The position numbers and the translations under genes were made by a program. 7,943 nt of DNA, taken from the NCBI GenBank assembly GCA_900553165.1, contig USCN01000058.1, positions 1 through 7,943 on the forward strand, given 5' to 3'. Each line of letters opens with the position of its first letter. Positions within the stretch are counted from its first letter, which is position 1. Shown here piece by piece: positions 1-6,068 of the stretch. Under the pieces are notes generated by a model. It had not been told where the DNA came from and searched no databases. It saw only the letters and a list, made by a program, of their open reading frames with translations. Source of the DNA: an uncultured Collinsella sp. Its GTDB lineage: Bacteria; Actinomycetota; Coriobacteriia; Coriobacteriales; Coriobacteriaceae.

Positions 1-677
1 GCGCCGGCATCGAGCGCCTCGGCCATCAACGCCGACGAGTTGGAGTCGCGAATCTGACCGCGCGCCGGTACCTTACTCGGCGTGACCAGTTCCGTCCCCA
101 GCGAGATAATGCCCACGCGCGGAGCGGCATGCACCTTCACGCTCGCATACCCGGCGCTCGCCAGCAAGCCGGCGCCCGCCGGTGCCACAACCTCGCCGAC
201 ACGCATCACGATATCGCCGGCATGCGCCTCCTCGGCGGCAGAGCGAACGTTCTCCCCTACCTTGGCAGGCGCCGAGAACCTCACACGCGAGCCCTCGTTG
301 CCGTCGCCATCGAGCACGTCGACGATCTCGTATTTCACCACGGCATCGGCACCTTCGGGTACCGGCGCGCCCGTCATGATGCGGACCGTCTCACCCGCGC
401 CGATTGCGCCCTCAAACACATGGCCCGCGGCCTCGTGTCCGATAACGTCGAGCGTCACCGGCGCCTCGCCAGATGCCTGCGCCAAGTCCGACGAGCGCAC
501 GGCATATCCGTCCATAGCGCTGTTGGCAAACGGCGAGATGTCGATATCGGCCACCGCGTCCTCGGCCAAGGGAAGACCGACGGCCTGCCACACGGGAATC
601 TCGACAACTTCGGTGCGATTCACGTGCGACAAGACGATCGCCTGTGCGTCCTCCAACGGAATGAGTTTCTCAGCCAT
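1..677 (-). CDS. moeA: Molybdopterin molybdotransferase MoeA, N-terminal 225 codons (C-terminus outside window)
   Basis: MoeA inserts molybdate into adenylylated molybdopterin in the last cytoplasmic step of molybdenum cofactor synthesis. The visible part carries the family landmarks in order: PFANSAMDGYAV at residues 49-60, RIMTGAPVPEGADAVV at 99-114, GENVR at 141-145, SLGTELV at 192-198 (the place of the usual S-T-G-D-E-L motif), and GQIRDSNS at 207-214, which opens the MogA-like molybdopterin-binding domain. MoeA proteins are usually about 400 residues, so somewhat more than half is present and the reading frame is still open at the window edge. The start ATG at 675-677 is preceded by AGAGGTG with a short 3-base gap, and the protein begins at the normal point for the family (MAEKLIPLEDAQ). 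The Asp of S-T-G-D-E-L is Thr here, while the following Glu is kept. The gene diverges from the CLC gene at 889; its own promoter is not clear. Family assignment is confident, but which paralogue this is (molybdenum or tungsten type) cannot be told. Confidence 0.93.
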   Translation of the reverse strand, partial: MAEKLIPLEDAQAIVLSHVNRTEVVEIPVWQAVGLPLAEDAVADIDISPFANSAMDGYAVRSSDLAQASGEAPVTLDVIGHEAAGHVFEGAIGAGETVRIMTGAPVPEGADAVVKYEIVDVLDGDGNEGSRVRFSAPAKVGENVRSAAEEAHAGDIVMRVGEVVAPAGAGLLASAGYASVKVHAAPRVGIISLGTELVTPSKVPARGQIRDSNSSALMAEALDAG

Positions 678-833
678 ATGCACCTCTAGCATGCTGCGGC
701 GCGCAACAAAAGCGCCGATTCTTTATGTTTATCTCAGTATAATCCCTCGCCGCCTGCTCAAGACCTCGCCCGCGGCCGCGAATACATCTGTCGGCCGCAA
801 GCCGCGAAACAAAACCAAAACCAACCTGCCGGT

Positions 834-859
834 TTGTCACGTATGGCACGTTCTATAAT
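834..859 (+). promoter_or_regulatory. Candidate promoter of the CLC transporter gene
   Basis: A perfect -10 hexamer TATAAT lies at 854-859, 29 bases before the ATG at 889. The best upstream hexamer is TTGTCA at 834-839, only 14 bp away, which is shorter than the usual 16-18 bp spacing. The -10 is therefore convincing and the -35 is weak, so an activator or an alternative -35 is possible. The rest of the 678-888 gap holds a second TATAAT-like sequence at 738-743 with no good -35 and a short 7-bp inverted repeat (772-778 with 792-798). I see no riboswitch or small gene in it. Confidence 0.45.
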
Positions 860-888
860 GCTCGTGTTGCAACCCAAAAGAGGAACGT

Positions 889-2290
889 ATGGCTTATACC
901 GACAAACCCGAAAGCGCAAACGAGGCGCAGGATCATTCCCAGTCGCTCGACGACGGCGGCTTTTTCTCCCTGAACGACGTCATCATGGCAGGCAGGCAAC
1001 AGCTCACCCGCTCCGAGCATCTCTTGGCTGCCGACACGCGCCGCAACGCCCGCAACCTACTCGCGAGCGCCAAGTTGCTCGCGCTCGTCGTCATCGTCTC
1101 GCTCGCCATGGGCGTTGCCGCTTGGGCGTTTTTGGCCTCGCTGAATATCGCGACCGACTATCGCGAGCACCACGCGTGGGTCTACGCCTTGCTTCCTGTT
1201 GTGGGCGTTGCCACCGCATGGGTGTACAAAAACCACGGCCTTGCCGCCAAACGCGGTAACAACCTGGTCACGTCTCATCCATATGCGCATGGCCGTCCTT
1301 ACCTTCGTCTGCTCCACGCTCACGCACCTAACGGGCGGATCTGCCGGTCGCGAGGGGGCCGCGGTGCAGATTGGCGGCACCATCGCCAGCAACATCTCGA
1401 ACCTCGCCCACCTCAAAAAACATGACCACCACGACCTCATGCTCGCCGGCATCTCGTCGGCCTTTGGCGCCGTATTCGGCTCGCCCCTTGCTGGAGCTTT
1501 CTTTGGCATGGAGATGTGCTTTATCGGCAAGATCGACTACACCGCGGGCATCTACTGCCTGGTCGCCTCGTTTACCGGCTACTTTACGTCGCTTGCCTTG
1601 GGAACCGAGTACGAGGCGAATGTCATCGCCAGCGTTCCCAACATGACACCACGGACGGTTGTCATCGTTGTTATCAGCGCCATTATCTTCGGCCTGACGG
1701 CACGCCTCTTTGCCTGGTCGGTTCGAACCGTCAAAAGCCTGTACGGTCGCTTTATCACCAATTACCTCGTCCGCGCACTCATAGGCGCACTCGTGGTTTT
1801 GACCGCCTATGCCCTCCTCGACGCCTGGGACTACGCCGGCCTTTCCACGTGGCTTTCCGGCGCAGGATTTGCAGGTAACACCACCCTGGCGGACGCAGCC
1901 ATCAAGTTGGTCGTCACAGCGCTTACCCTGGGCGCGGGCTTCCAAGGCGGCGAGGTCACGCCCCTGTTTGGCATCGGTGCGGCACTCGGTGGCTGGATCG
2001 GTTGCCTTACCGGGCTTGAACCCAGTTTTCTGGCGGCTCTCGGCATGCTCGGCGTGTTCTGCGCCGGCCTCAACGTGCCCATCACCACCTGCATGATGGC
2101 CATCGACCTGTTCCACGGCACGGCCGCCGGGTTCTTTGTCATCGTGGCCTTTATCAGCTACCTAACCGGCGGACACCGCGGCGTGTACCCTGCCCAGCGC
2201 ATCATCTCACCCAAGCGCCGTTCGCTTATTGTGGATGAGGGCGGTACGGTAGCGGATGCTATCGAGCGCCACAACGACCTGATAGAGTAG
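889..2290 (+). pseudogene. CLC-family anion channel/antiporter gene with a disrupted reading frame
   Basis: CLC proteins are multi-pass membrane proteins that move chloride, fluoride or similar anions, often in exchange for protons. The first frame starts at ATG 889 (AAAGAGGA upstream, about 4 bases away). It gives a hydrophilic N-terminus of about 60 residues, a membrane helix near residues 64-86, and the filter segment RGNNLV ending at residue 127 (base 1269). After that this frame turns to Arg/His-rich nonsense and ends at 1425. The rest of the transporter continues one frame over from about 1286 (RMAVLTF) to the TAG at 2288-2290. It carries GGSAGREGAAVQIGG, including the gating Glu, then GGEVTPLFGIG, several membrane helices and a short cytoplasmic tail. 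Only 16 bases separate the Val and Arg codons, whereas related proteins, as I recall them, have about 13 residues there. This points to a deletion of 3n+2 bases, most likely 23. Neither half alone should make a working transporter. GNNLV together with GREGA resembles the fluoride-type CLC branch. An assembly error is possible but would have to be larger than a single base. Confidence 0.8.
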
Positions 2291-2364
2291 ATGTAATAAT
2301 CGCCGTGCAGCCACAATCGGGGGCAATTCGACCTGAGCGCGACCGCACCGTCATGCCACACGCC

Positions 2365-2369
2365 GGGAG
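2365..2369 (+). promoter_or_regulatory. Ribosome binding site fixing the lipid kinase start
   Basis: GGGAG lies 7 bases before the ATG at 2377. The in-frame GTG at 2305 and ATG at 2353 have no comparable site, and the residues they would add are Arg/Pro/His-rich and unlike the family, so 2377 is the chosen start. Confidence 0.7.
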
Positions 2370-2376
2370 TCACCCC

Positions 2377-3339
2377 ATGCACGCAACTGATTTTGGCCGC
2401 ACGCTCATCATCGCCAACCCCGCCGCCCAGTCGGGCGCCGCGCGCGAGGTTGCCGAGCGCCTGCAGCGCTTTTTGGATATGACCGCGCGCGCATCCCAGT
2501 TTGACCTGGTGCTAACCGAGCACATGGGACACGCCAAGGAGCTTGCCGCACAGGCTCAGGGCTATCGCACCGTTATCGCACTCGGCGGCGACGGCGTGAT
2601 CCACGAAGTCGTCAACGGGCTTATGACGCAAAAGGAGGACGCCCGCCCCGCTCTTGCCGTCCTGCCCGTGGGCTCCGGCAACGATTTTGCCCAGACGCTC
2701 GATATCGAAGATTTCTCCGGCAAGGATTTTGGCGCGCTACTCACCTGTGAGCTGCAGCGTCAGGACATCGGGCGGATTCGCTCATGGAACCCCGCAAGCG
2801 GCAGCGGCGAGGCGATCGTCGAGTATTACGACCAGACTCTCTCCGTCGGTATTGATGCCGCCATCGGCCTTGGCACCACCGAGCTGCGCAAAAAGACCGG
2901 CTTGACGGGTGCTCCGCTCTACACCCTTTCGGGACTTGAGCAGTTTGGCCTGCGCTATCGCAGCTACCCCATGACAGTCAGCTTTGACGGCGCGCCCGCC
3001 GAGCGCGTGAGGGCGATCATCATGGCGATTCAGCTTGGTCCTACCTATGGCTCGGGCTATCGCATCTGCCCCGATGCCGACCCCTGCGACGGCATGCTCG
3101 ACGTCTGCTACGCCTGCGGCCCCGTCCCTCGCGCGGTAGCCCTGCCTATGTTCCTTTCGGCCAAGGACGGCCACCATACCAAGTTGCCACCGGTTCGCAT
3201 GCGCCGCTGCCGCCATGCCGAGCTAACTTTTGAGGAGCCCGACTACCCCATCCAGGCCGACGGCGAGCCCATCGTCGCCTCGCGCATCGAAGTCGACATC
3301 CTACCCGGCGCCCTCCAAGTCTGGCACCCAACCCGCTAA
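2377..3339 (+). CDS. Diacylglycerol/lipid kinase (DagK/YegS/BmrU family)
   Basis: This 320-residue protein belongs to the family that phosphorylates diacylglycerol or related lipids with ATP at the membrane surface, recycling diacylglycerol into phospholipid synthesis. The N-terminal kinase domain opens with the IIANPAAQSG strand-loop (residues 11-20). It has the nucleotide-binding GGDG at 70-73, then the HEVVNGL segment and PVGSGNDFA at 97-105. The C-terminal beta domain carries the DGMLDV motif at 238-243, where the family's catalytic Asp is expected, and ADGEP at 294-298. Length is typical for the family (about 290-330). There is no signal peptide or membrane helix, as expected for a peripheral membrane enzyme. 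It starts 86 bases after the CLC gene on the same strand with no clear terminator or promoter between them, so co-transcription is possible. It ends 7 bases before the 27-bp inverted repeat. The exact substrate (diacylglycerol, sphingoid base or another lipid) cannot be told from sequence. Confidence 0.9.
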   Translation: MHATDFGRTLIIANPAAQSGAAREVAERLQRFLDMTARASQFDLVLTEHMGHAKELAAQAQGYRTVIALGGDGVIHEVVNGLMTQKEDARPALAVLPVGSGNDFAQTLDIEDFSGKDFGALLTCELQRQDIGRIRSWNPASGSGEAIVEYYDQTLSVGIDAAIGLGTTELRKKTGLTGAPLYTLSGLEQFGLRYRSYPMTVSFDGAPAERVRAIIMAIQLGPTYGSGYRICPDADPCDGMLDVCYACGPVPRAVALPMFLSAKDGHHTKLPPVRMRRCRHAELTFEEPDYPIQADGEPIVASRIEVDILPGALQVWHPTR

Positions 3340-3346
3340 CCCCACC

Positions 3347-3417
3347 TAAGTTGCGGTGAAATAGGGACTGTTTATGCAGTTAAAGCCGCGAAACAGTCCC
3401 TATTTCACCGCAACTTA
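3347..3417. repeat. Perfect 27-bp inverted repeat with 17-base loop between convergent genes
   Basis: Arms at 3347-3373 and 3391-3417 are exact reverse complements over 27 bases (core GGTGAAATAGGGACTGTTT), separated by the 17-base loop 3374-3390. It fills the gap between the convergent lipid kinase (stop at 3339) and GGQ protein (stop at 3427). It could stop transcription in both directions, but neither side has a T-tract. The arms are far longer than a terminator needs. The core matches the palindrome at 3834-3864 at 13 of 16 positions, which suggests a dispersed repeat family. Confidence 0.85.
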
Positions 3418-3426
3418 TTGAGAAGA

Positions 3427-3807
3427 TCATTCCTCCCCGCCCGGCTTGCGACGGTTAGCCTTTTTAATCGCATTGAAGTGCTTGTCGTTGAGCCTGCGCT
3501 GGCGCGATCGCTGGGGCACTTTGGTCTTGACGCGACGGCGCGGCGGACGGCCACGACGCTCAAGCTCTGCGCGCAGCTTACGCAGGCAGCTCGCGCGATT
3601 CTGAAACTGACTACGGCTCTCGCGCGCCGTCACAACAATCCCCGTGGGCCCATGCTTCATACGCACCGCCGAGTCCGTCGTGTTCACGCCCTGCCCGCCC
3701 GGACCCGTCGCACGAAACACCTGCACCTCGCAATCGCGCGCCAACTCCTCGGCCGACATCTCGGCATAGCGCGCATACTCGCGCCATTCCATCTTGTTCT
3801 CGTCCAT
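3427..3807 (-). CDS. Stand-alone GGQ-domain release-factor-like protein, probable ribosome-rescue peptidyl-tRNA hydrolase
   Basis: The protein is 126 residues and consists almost only of the class I release factor catalytic domain. GPGGQGVN at residues 35-42 contains the GGQ (37-39) that promotes peptidyl-tRNA hydrolysis in the ribosomal peptidyl transferase centre. It is followed by [16 protein letters not shown] and RSQFQNR, which are typical of RF1/RF2-type domain 3. The codon-recognition domains of RF1/RF2 are absent. The C-terminal 45 or so residues are rich in Arg and Lys, like the basic tails that ArfB and mitochondrial C12orf65-type rescue factors use to bind stalled ribosomes. The start ATG at 3805-3807 is set by a strong GGAGGTG 5 bases upstream; an ATG six codons further upstream overlaps this site. 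The gene lies between two related palindromes, and only 20 bases separate its start from the xpt terminator, so it has no room for a separate promoter outside the hairpin. A rescue role is inferred from domain layout; a specialised release factor is the alternative. Confidence 0.82.
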   Translation of the reverse strand: MDENKMEWREYARYAEMSAEELARDCEVQVFRATGPGGQGVNTTDSAVRMKHGPTGIVVTARESRSQFQNRASCLRKLRAELERRGRPPRRRVKTKVPQRSRQRRLNDKHFNAIKKANRRKPGGEE

Positions 3808-3827
3808 ATCAGCACCTCCCCTCATAC

Positions 3828-3864
3828 AAAAAAATGTGACAAAGGGACAGTCCCTTTGTCACAT
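3828..3864 (-). terminator. Intrinsic terminator of xpt formed by a 31-base palindrome
   Basis: Bases 3834-3848 and 3850-3864 are perfect 15-base complements around the single base 3849. If the three central bases form the loop, the stem is 14 bp. Seven A residues at 3828-3834 read as a T7 tract on the minus strand directly after the stem. This is a strong rho-independent terminator placed 28 bases after the xpt stop codon. Its core GTGACAAAGGGACAGT closely resembles the arm core of the repeat at 3347-3417. Confidence 0.85.
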
Positions 3865-3891
3865 CGCATACCAATCGCTTGTGTTGCGCGC

Positions 3892-4470
3892 TTAGGCGAA
3901 GGTGATCTCGCCGTTCTCGCAGTCCATATCGGCGATACGGGCCAGGCTCTCAACGCGGAAGCCGCGCTTACGGAGCTTATCGCCGCCGCCCTGGAAGCCC
4001 TTCTCAACGGCGATGCCAATGCCGGCAACTTCGGCGCCCGCAGCCTCGCAGATCTTGATAAGGCCCTCAAGCGCGCAGCCGTTGGCCAGGAAGTCGTCGA
4101 TGATCAGGACCTTGTCGCCCTCGGACAGGAAGCGCTTGCCGACGATGACCGGGTACTCCTTCTGCTTGGTAAAGGAGTAGATGGTCGTGGCGTACTGCTC
4201 GCCGTCGAGGTTGATGGACTGTGCCTTCTTGGCAAAGACCACCGGCACGCCGCCAAAATGCTGAGCCGCGATGCAAGCCATACCAATGCCCGAAGCCTCA
4301 ATCGTCAGGATCTTGTTGATCTCGACATCCTTGAACAGACGGGCCCACTCGGCGCCCATGTGGTCGAACAGCTCAACGTCGCATTGGTGGTTGAGGAAGG
4401 CATCAACCTTAAGGACGTTACCGGCCTTTACGATGCCGTCATGGCGAATACGATCCTCAAGCTCCTGCAT
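3892..4470 (-). CDS. xpt: Xanthine phosphoribosyltransferase
   Basis: This cytoplasmic purine-salvage enzyme joins xanthine to PRPP to give XMP, which feeds GMP synthesis. At 192 residues it matches the usual Xpt length (about 190-195) and is collinear with the family throughout: [12 protein letters not shown] at the N-terminus, [11 protein letters not shown] at 55-64, [11 protein letters not shown] at 77-87, and the PRPP-binding signature [11 protein letters not shown] at 121-131 with its two Asp residues. A conserved GFQGGG segment lies at 158-163. The ATG at 4468-4470 is preceded by AGAAGGGG 7 bases away. The gene has its own candidate promoter and a strong terminator, so it looks like a single-gene unit, possibly with readthrough into the GGQ gene. 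In Bacillus, xpt is controlled by a purine riboswitch; the leader here is only about 50 bases and shows no such fold. Adenine phosphoribosyltransferase is excluded by the overall match to Xpt. Confidence 0.95.
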   Translation of the reverse strand: MQELEDRIRHDGIVKAGNVLKVDAFLNHQCDVELFDHMGAEWARLFKDVEINKILTIEASGIGMACIAAQHFGGVPVVFAKKAQSINLDGEQYATTIYSFTKQKEYPVIVGKRFLSEGDKVLIIDDFLANGCALEGLIKICEAAGAEVAGIGIAVEKGFQGGGDKLRKRGFRVESLARIADMDCENGEITFA

Positions 4471-4525
4471 GGCGCAACCCCTTCTCGCGGCAACGATACC
4501 GCGCGATTAATAAACGTTGTTCGAT

Positions 4526-4554
4526 AGTCTACCACGGACCCGCCCGTCCCACAA
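4526..4554 (-). promoter_or_regulatory. Candidate promoter of xpt
   Basis: On the minus strand, TTGTGG (4549-4554) and TAGACT (4526-4531) are 17 bp apart, which is ideal spacing with moderate hexamer matches. Transcription would start near 4519, giving a leader of about 50 bases. That leader contains a small CGCGG/CCGCG hairpin just before the ribosome binding site. The whole 4471-4621 gap shows no terminator for the upstream MFS gene. Confidence 0.4.
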
Positions 4555-4621
4555 GCCGCATCGCACCACAAACCAGTTTTTTGAGACGGCGCGAATACGT
4601 GGCAGGCAGCCTCCCAACACG

Positions 4622-5926
4622 CTAATGGCGGGCGCGCATCCTCACCAAACGAACCATCGAGAGGACAAAGCCCACGGCTGCCACGGCCATCAACACATAG
4701 AACACCGAACGAAAACCAAACAGGAACACATCCGGACGGCCTGCAACAAAACTGGTCACGGCCTCGCCCATCGCCACGCTCATCTGCCCATACAGGATAT
4801 TCGACGCCACCGTAATGCCCACTGCCATACCCGCATAGCGCGCCAGGCTACCCAGGCTGCCAGCAAAGCCGAGCGCTTCGCGCGGAGCCGAGCCCATGTA
4901 CAGCGAGTTATTGGGGCTCTGAAAAATCGACGTTCCGCACGACATAAACGCGACACAGCACACGATCACAGGGATGGAAGAGTGCTCGTCGAGCGTACTT
5001 ACCGCAAAGAGACCGCACACGTACACACCCAGGCCCACCGCCGTGGGGCCCTCGCAGCCAACGCGGTCCGAAACCGTACCCGAAAGCGGGCCGATAAAGG
5101 CATTCACCATCGGCAGCGCCAAAAAGAGTAGTCCAGAGATGTCGGAACCAAAGCCGTGAGCGTCCTGAAAATAGAACGGCAGGATAAACTCGGATGCGCC
5201 AATACCAACGAACACGATGAGCATGCAAGCAAGGTTGATGGTGAAGGCCGAATTTGCAAAGCAGCGACGAGCAGCCTCAACCAGGGACATGGGGCGCTCG
5301 CCGGCCTCCGGCTTAACATGCGGTAGTGTATAGAGTCCCACGATAAACGAGATGACGCCAATGGGCAGGTTGATGAGGAAGATGCTCTCCCAGGGAAAGC
5401 TTGCCACCAGCATGCCGCCGAGCACGGGGCCGCACATCATGCCGAGGGCCACGAAGGTCGCGAGAATACCCATGGCACGACCGCGCTCGCGCGCCGGAAA
5501 CGACTCGGTGATGATACCCATGTTGTTAGCCATGGCCGCCGCGCAGCCGACGCCCTGCACAATGCGTGCCAGAATAAGAACTTCGAGCGAACTCGAAAGG
5601 CCGCAAAGCAGCGAGCCGGCCGTAAAAACGATTACGCCCAGCTGGAATACGCCCACCTTGCCGCGCACGTCGCCCAAGCGGCCAAACGGCAGCATAGCCA
5701 CGCATGTCGCAAGCAGGTACACCGAGCTCACCAGCTGGATGCGGTCGAGGCCCACGCCCAGCTCCTTTTGCATCACGGGCAACGCCACGGTCACGACGGT
5801 CGAATCCAGACACGACATAAACGTCATGATGAGCACGGTAAACAGAATCGCCCATTTGTTCTTGCCATGGGTGTCGCCCTCAAGGGCAAGGTGCTCGCGG
5901 CGCAGCTGCTCTGCGGTTTTCTCCAT
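4622..5926 (-). CDS. MFS multidrug-type efflux transporter, 12 membrane helices
   Basis: The 434-residue protein is a major facilitator superfamily proton-coupled exporter of the drug-resistance type (EmrB/QacA-like sequence in the N-half). Visible motifs are LDSTVVTVALP at 40-50 (TM1), motif A GRLGDVRGK at 82-90, RIVQGVG at 121-127 (TM4), motif C with MCGPVLGGML at 164-173 (TM5), WESIFLINLPIG at 179-190, and a second, weaker motif-A copy at 283-290. Helices fall near 26-46, 65-83, 92-111, 115-137, 153-175, 183-201, 228-252, 264-284, 294-311, 318-335, 352-378 and 404-426, giving 12. The two extra central helices of the 14-TM DHA2 group are missing, replaced by a loop of about 25 residues. The ATG at 5924-5926 is chosen from its ribosome binding site. 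The gene starts 26 bases after the T-tract of the preceding terminator. The substrate cannot be predicted and no adjacent regulator gene is present. Confidence 0.88.
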   Translation of the reverse strand: MEKTAEQLRREHLALEGDTHGKNKWAILFTVLIMTFMSCLDSTVVTVALPVMQKELGVGLDRIQLVSSVYLLATCVAMLPFGRLGDVRGKVGVFQLGVIVFTAGSLLCGLSSSLEVLILARIVQGVGCAAAMANNMGIITESFPARERGRAMGILATFVALGMMCGPVLGGMLVASFPWESIFLINLPIGVISFIVGLYTLPHVKPEAGERPMSLVEAARRCFANSAFTINLACMLIVFVGIGASEFILPFYFQDAHGFGSDISGLLFLALPMVNAFIGPLSGTVSDRVGCEGPTAVGLGVYVCGLFAVSTLDEHSSIPVIVCCVAFMSCGTSIFQSPNNSLYMGSAPREALGFAGSLGSLARYAGMAVGITVASNILYGQMSVAMGEAVTSFVAGRPDVFLFGFRSVFYVLMAVAAVGFVLSMVRLVRMRARH

Positions 5927-5931
5927 ATCCA

Positions 5932-5938
5932 TCCTTTC
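5932..5938 (-). promoter_or_regulatory. Ribosome binding site deciding the MFS start
   Basis: On the minus strand GAAAGGA sits 5 bases before the ATG at 5924-5926. The in-frame ATG two codons earlier (5930-5932) overlaps the end of this site, so translation most likely begins at MEKTAEQL. Confidence 0.65.
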
Positions 5939-5952
5939 GAGTGGCACAACGC

Positions 5953-6000
5953 AAAAAACGGGGCCCCAATCGCCTGCGAACAGTCGCGATTGGGGTCCCG
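5953..6000 (-). terminator. Intrinsic terminator downstream of the sulfhydrylase gene
   Basis: Arms 5959-5973 and 5986-6000 pair over 15 bp with one G-T wobble, enclosing a 12-base loop. Six A residues at 5953-5958 give a T6 tract on the minus strand immediately after the stem. It lies about 68 bases past the sulfhydrylase stop and 26 bases before the MFS start codon. A TATAGT hexamer on the minus strand at 6015-6020 lies just upstream of the hairpin but has no clear -35. If that were the MFS promoter, the hairpin would sit in the MFS leader. Confidence 0.85.
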
Positions 6001-6068
6001 CCTACGGAATCGGAACTATATGTCACCGGAACCCCAAGAGGCTCCGTCGCTTCATACGAGAAGCTAGC

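Noticed and set aside
772..798. 7-bp inverted repeat GCGGCCG/CGGCCGC in the moeA-CLC gap
   Set aside because: It is short and made only of G and C in a GC-rich region, so chance is a sufficient explanation.
82..858. A 258-codon open frame on the plus strand over moeA
   Set aside because: Its Ser/Thr/Pro/Ala-rich translation mirrors the opposite strand, which encodes unmistakable MoeA motifs.
678..888. Fluoride (crcB) riboswitch before the CLC gene
   Set aside because: The characteristic conserved segments are not visible, and the TATAAT at 854-859 leaves only about 20 bases of leader.
1270..1300. Programmed ribosomal frameshift joining the two CLC halves
   Set aside because: No slippery heptamer or following stem-loop was seen at the junction, and residues expected in the family are missing there, which a frameshift would not explain.
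2305..2376. Upstream GTG (2305) or ATG (2353) start for the lipid kinase
   Set aside because: Neither has a ribosome binding site, and the extra residues are not family-like. GGGAG at 2365-2369 points to 2377.
3418..4527. A 369-codon open frame on the plus strand across the GGQ and xpt genes
   Set aside because: It is antisense to two genes with clear motifs and correct ribosome binding sites, and it runs through the terminator palindrome. It is a shadow frame.
4471..4621. Purine riboswitch upstream of xpt
   Set aside because: The leader after the candidate promoter is about 50 bases, and I see neither the three-way-junction pairing nor the conserved loop sequences.
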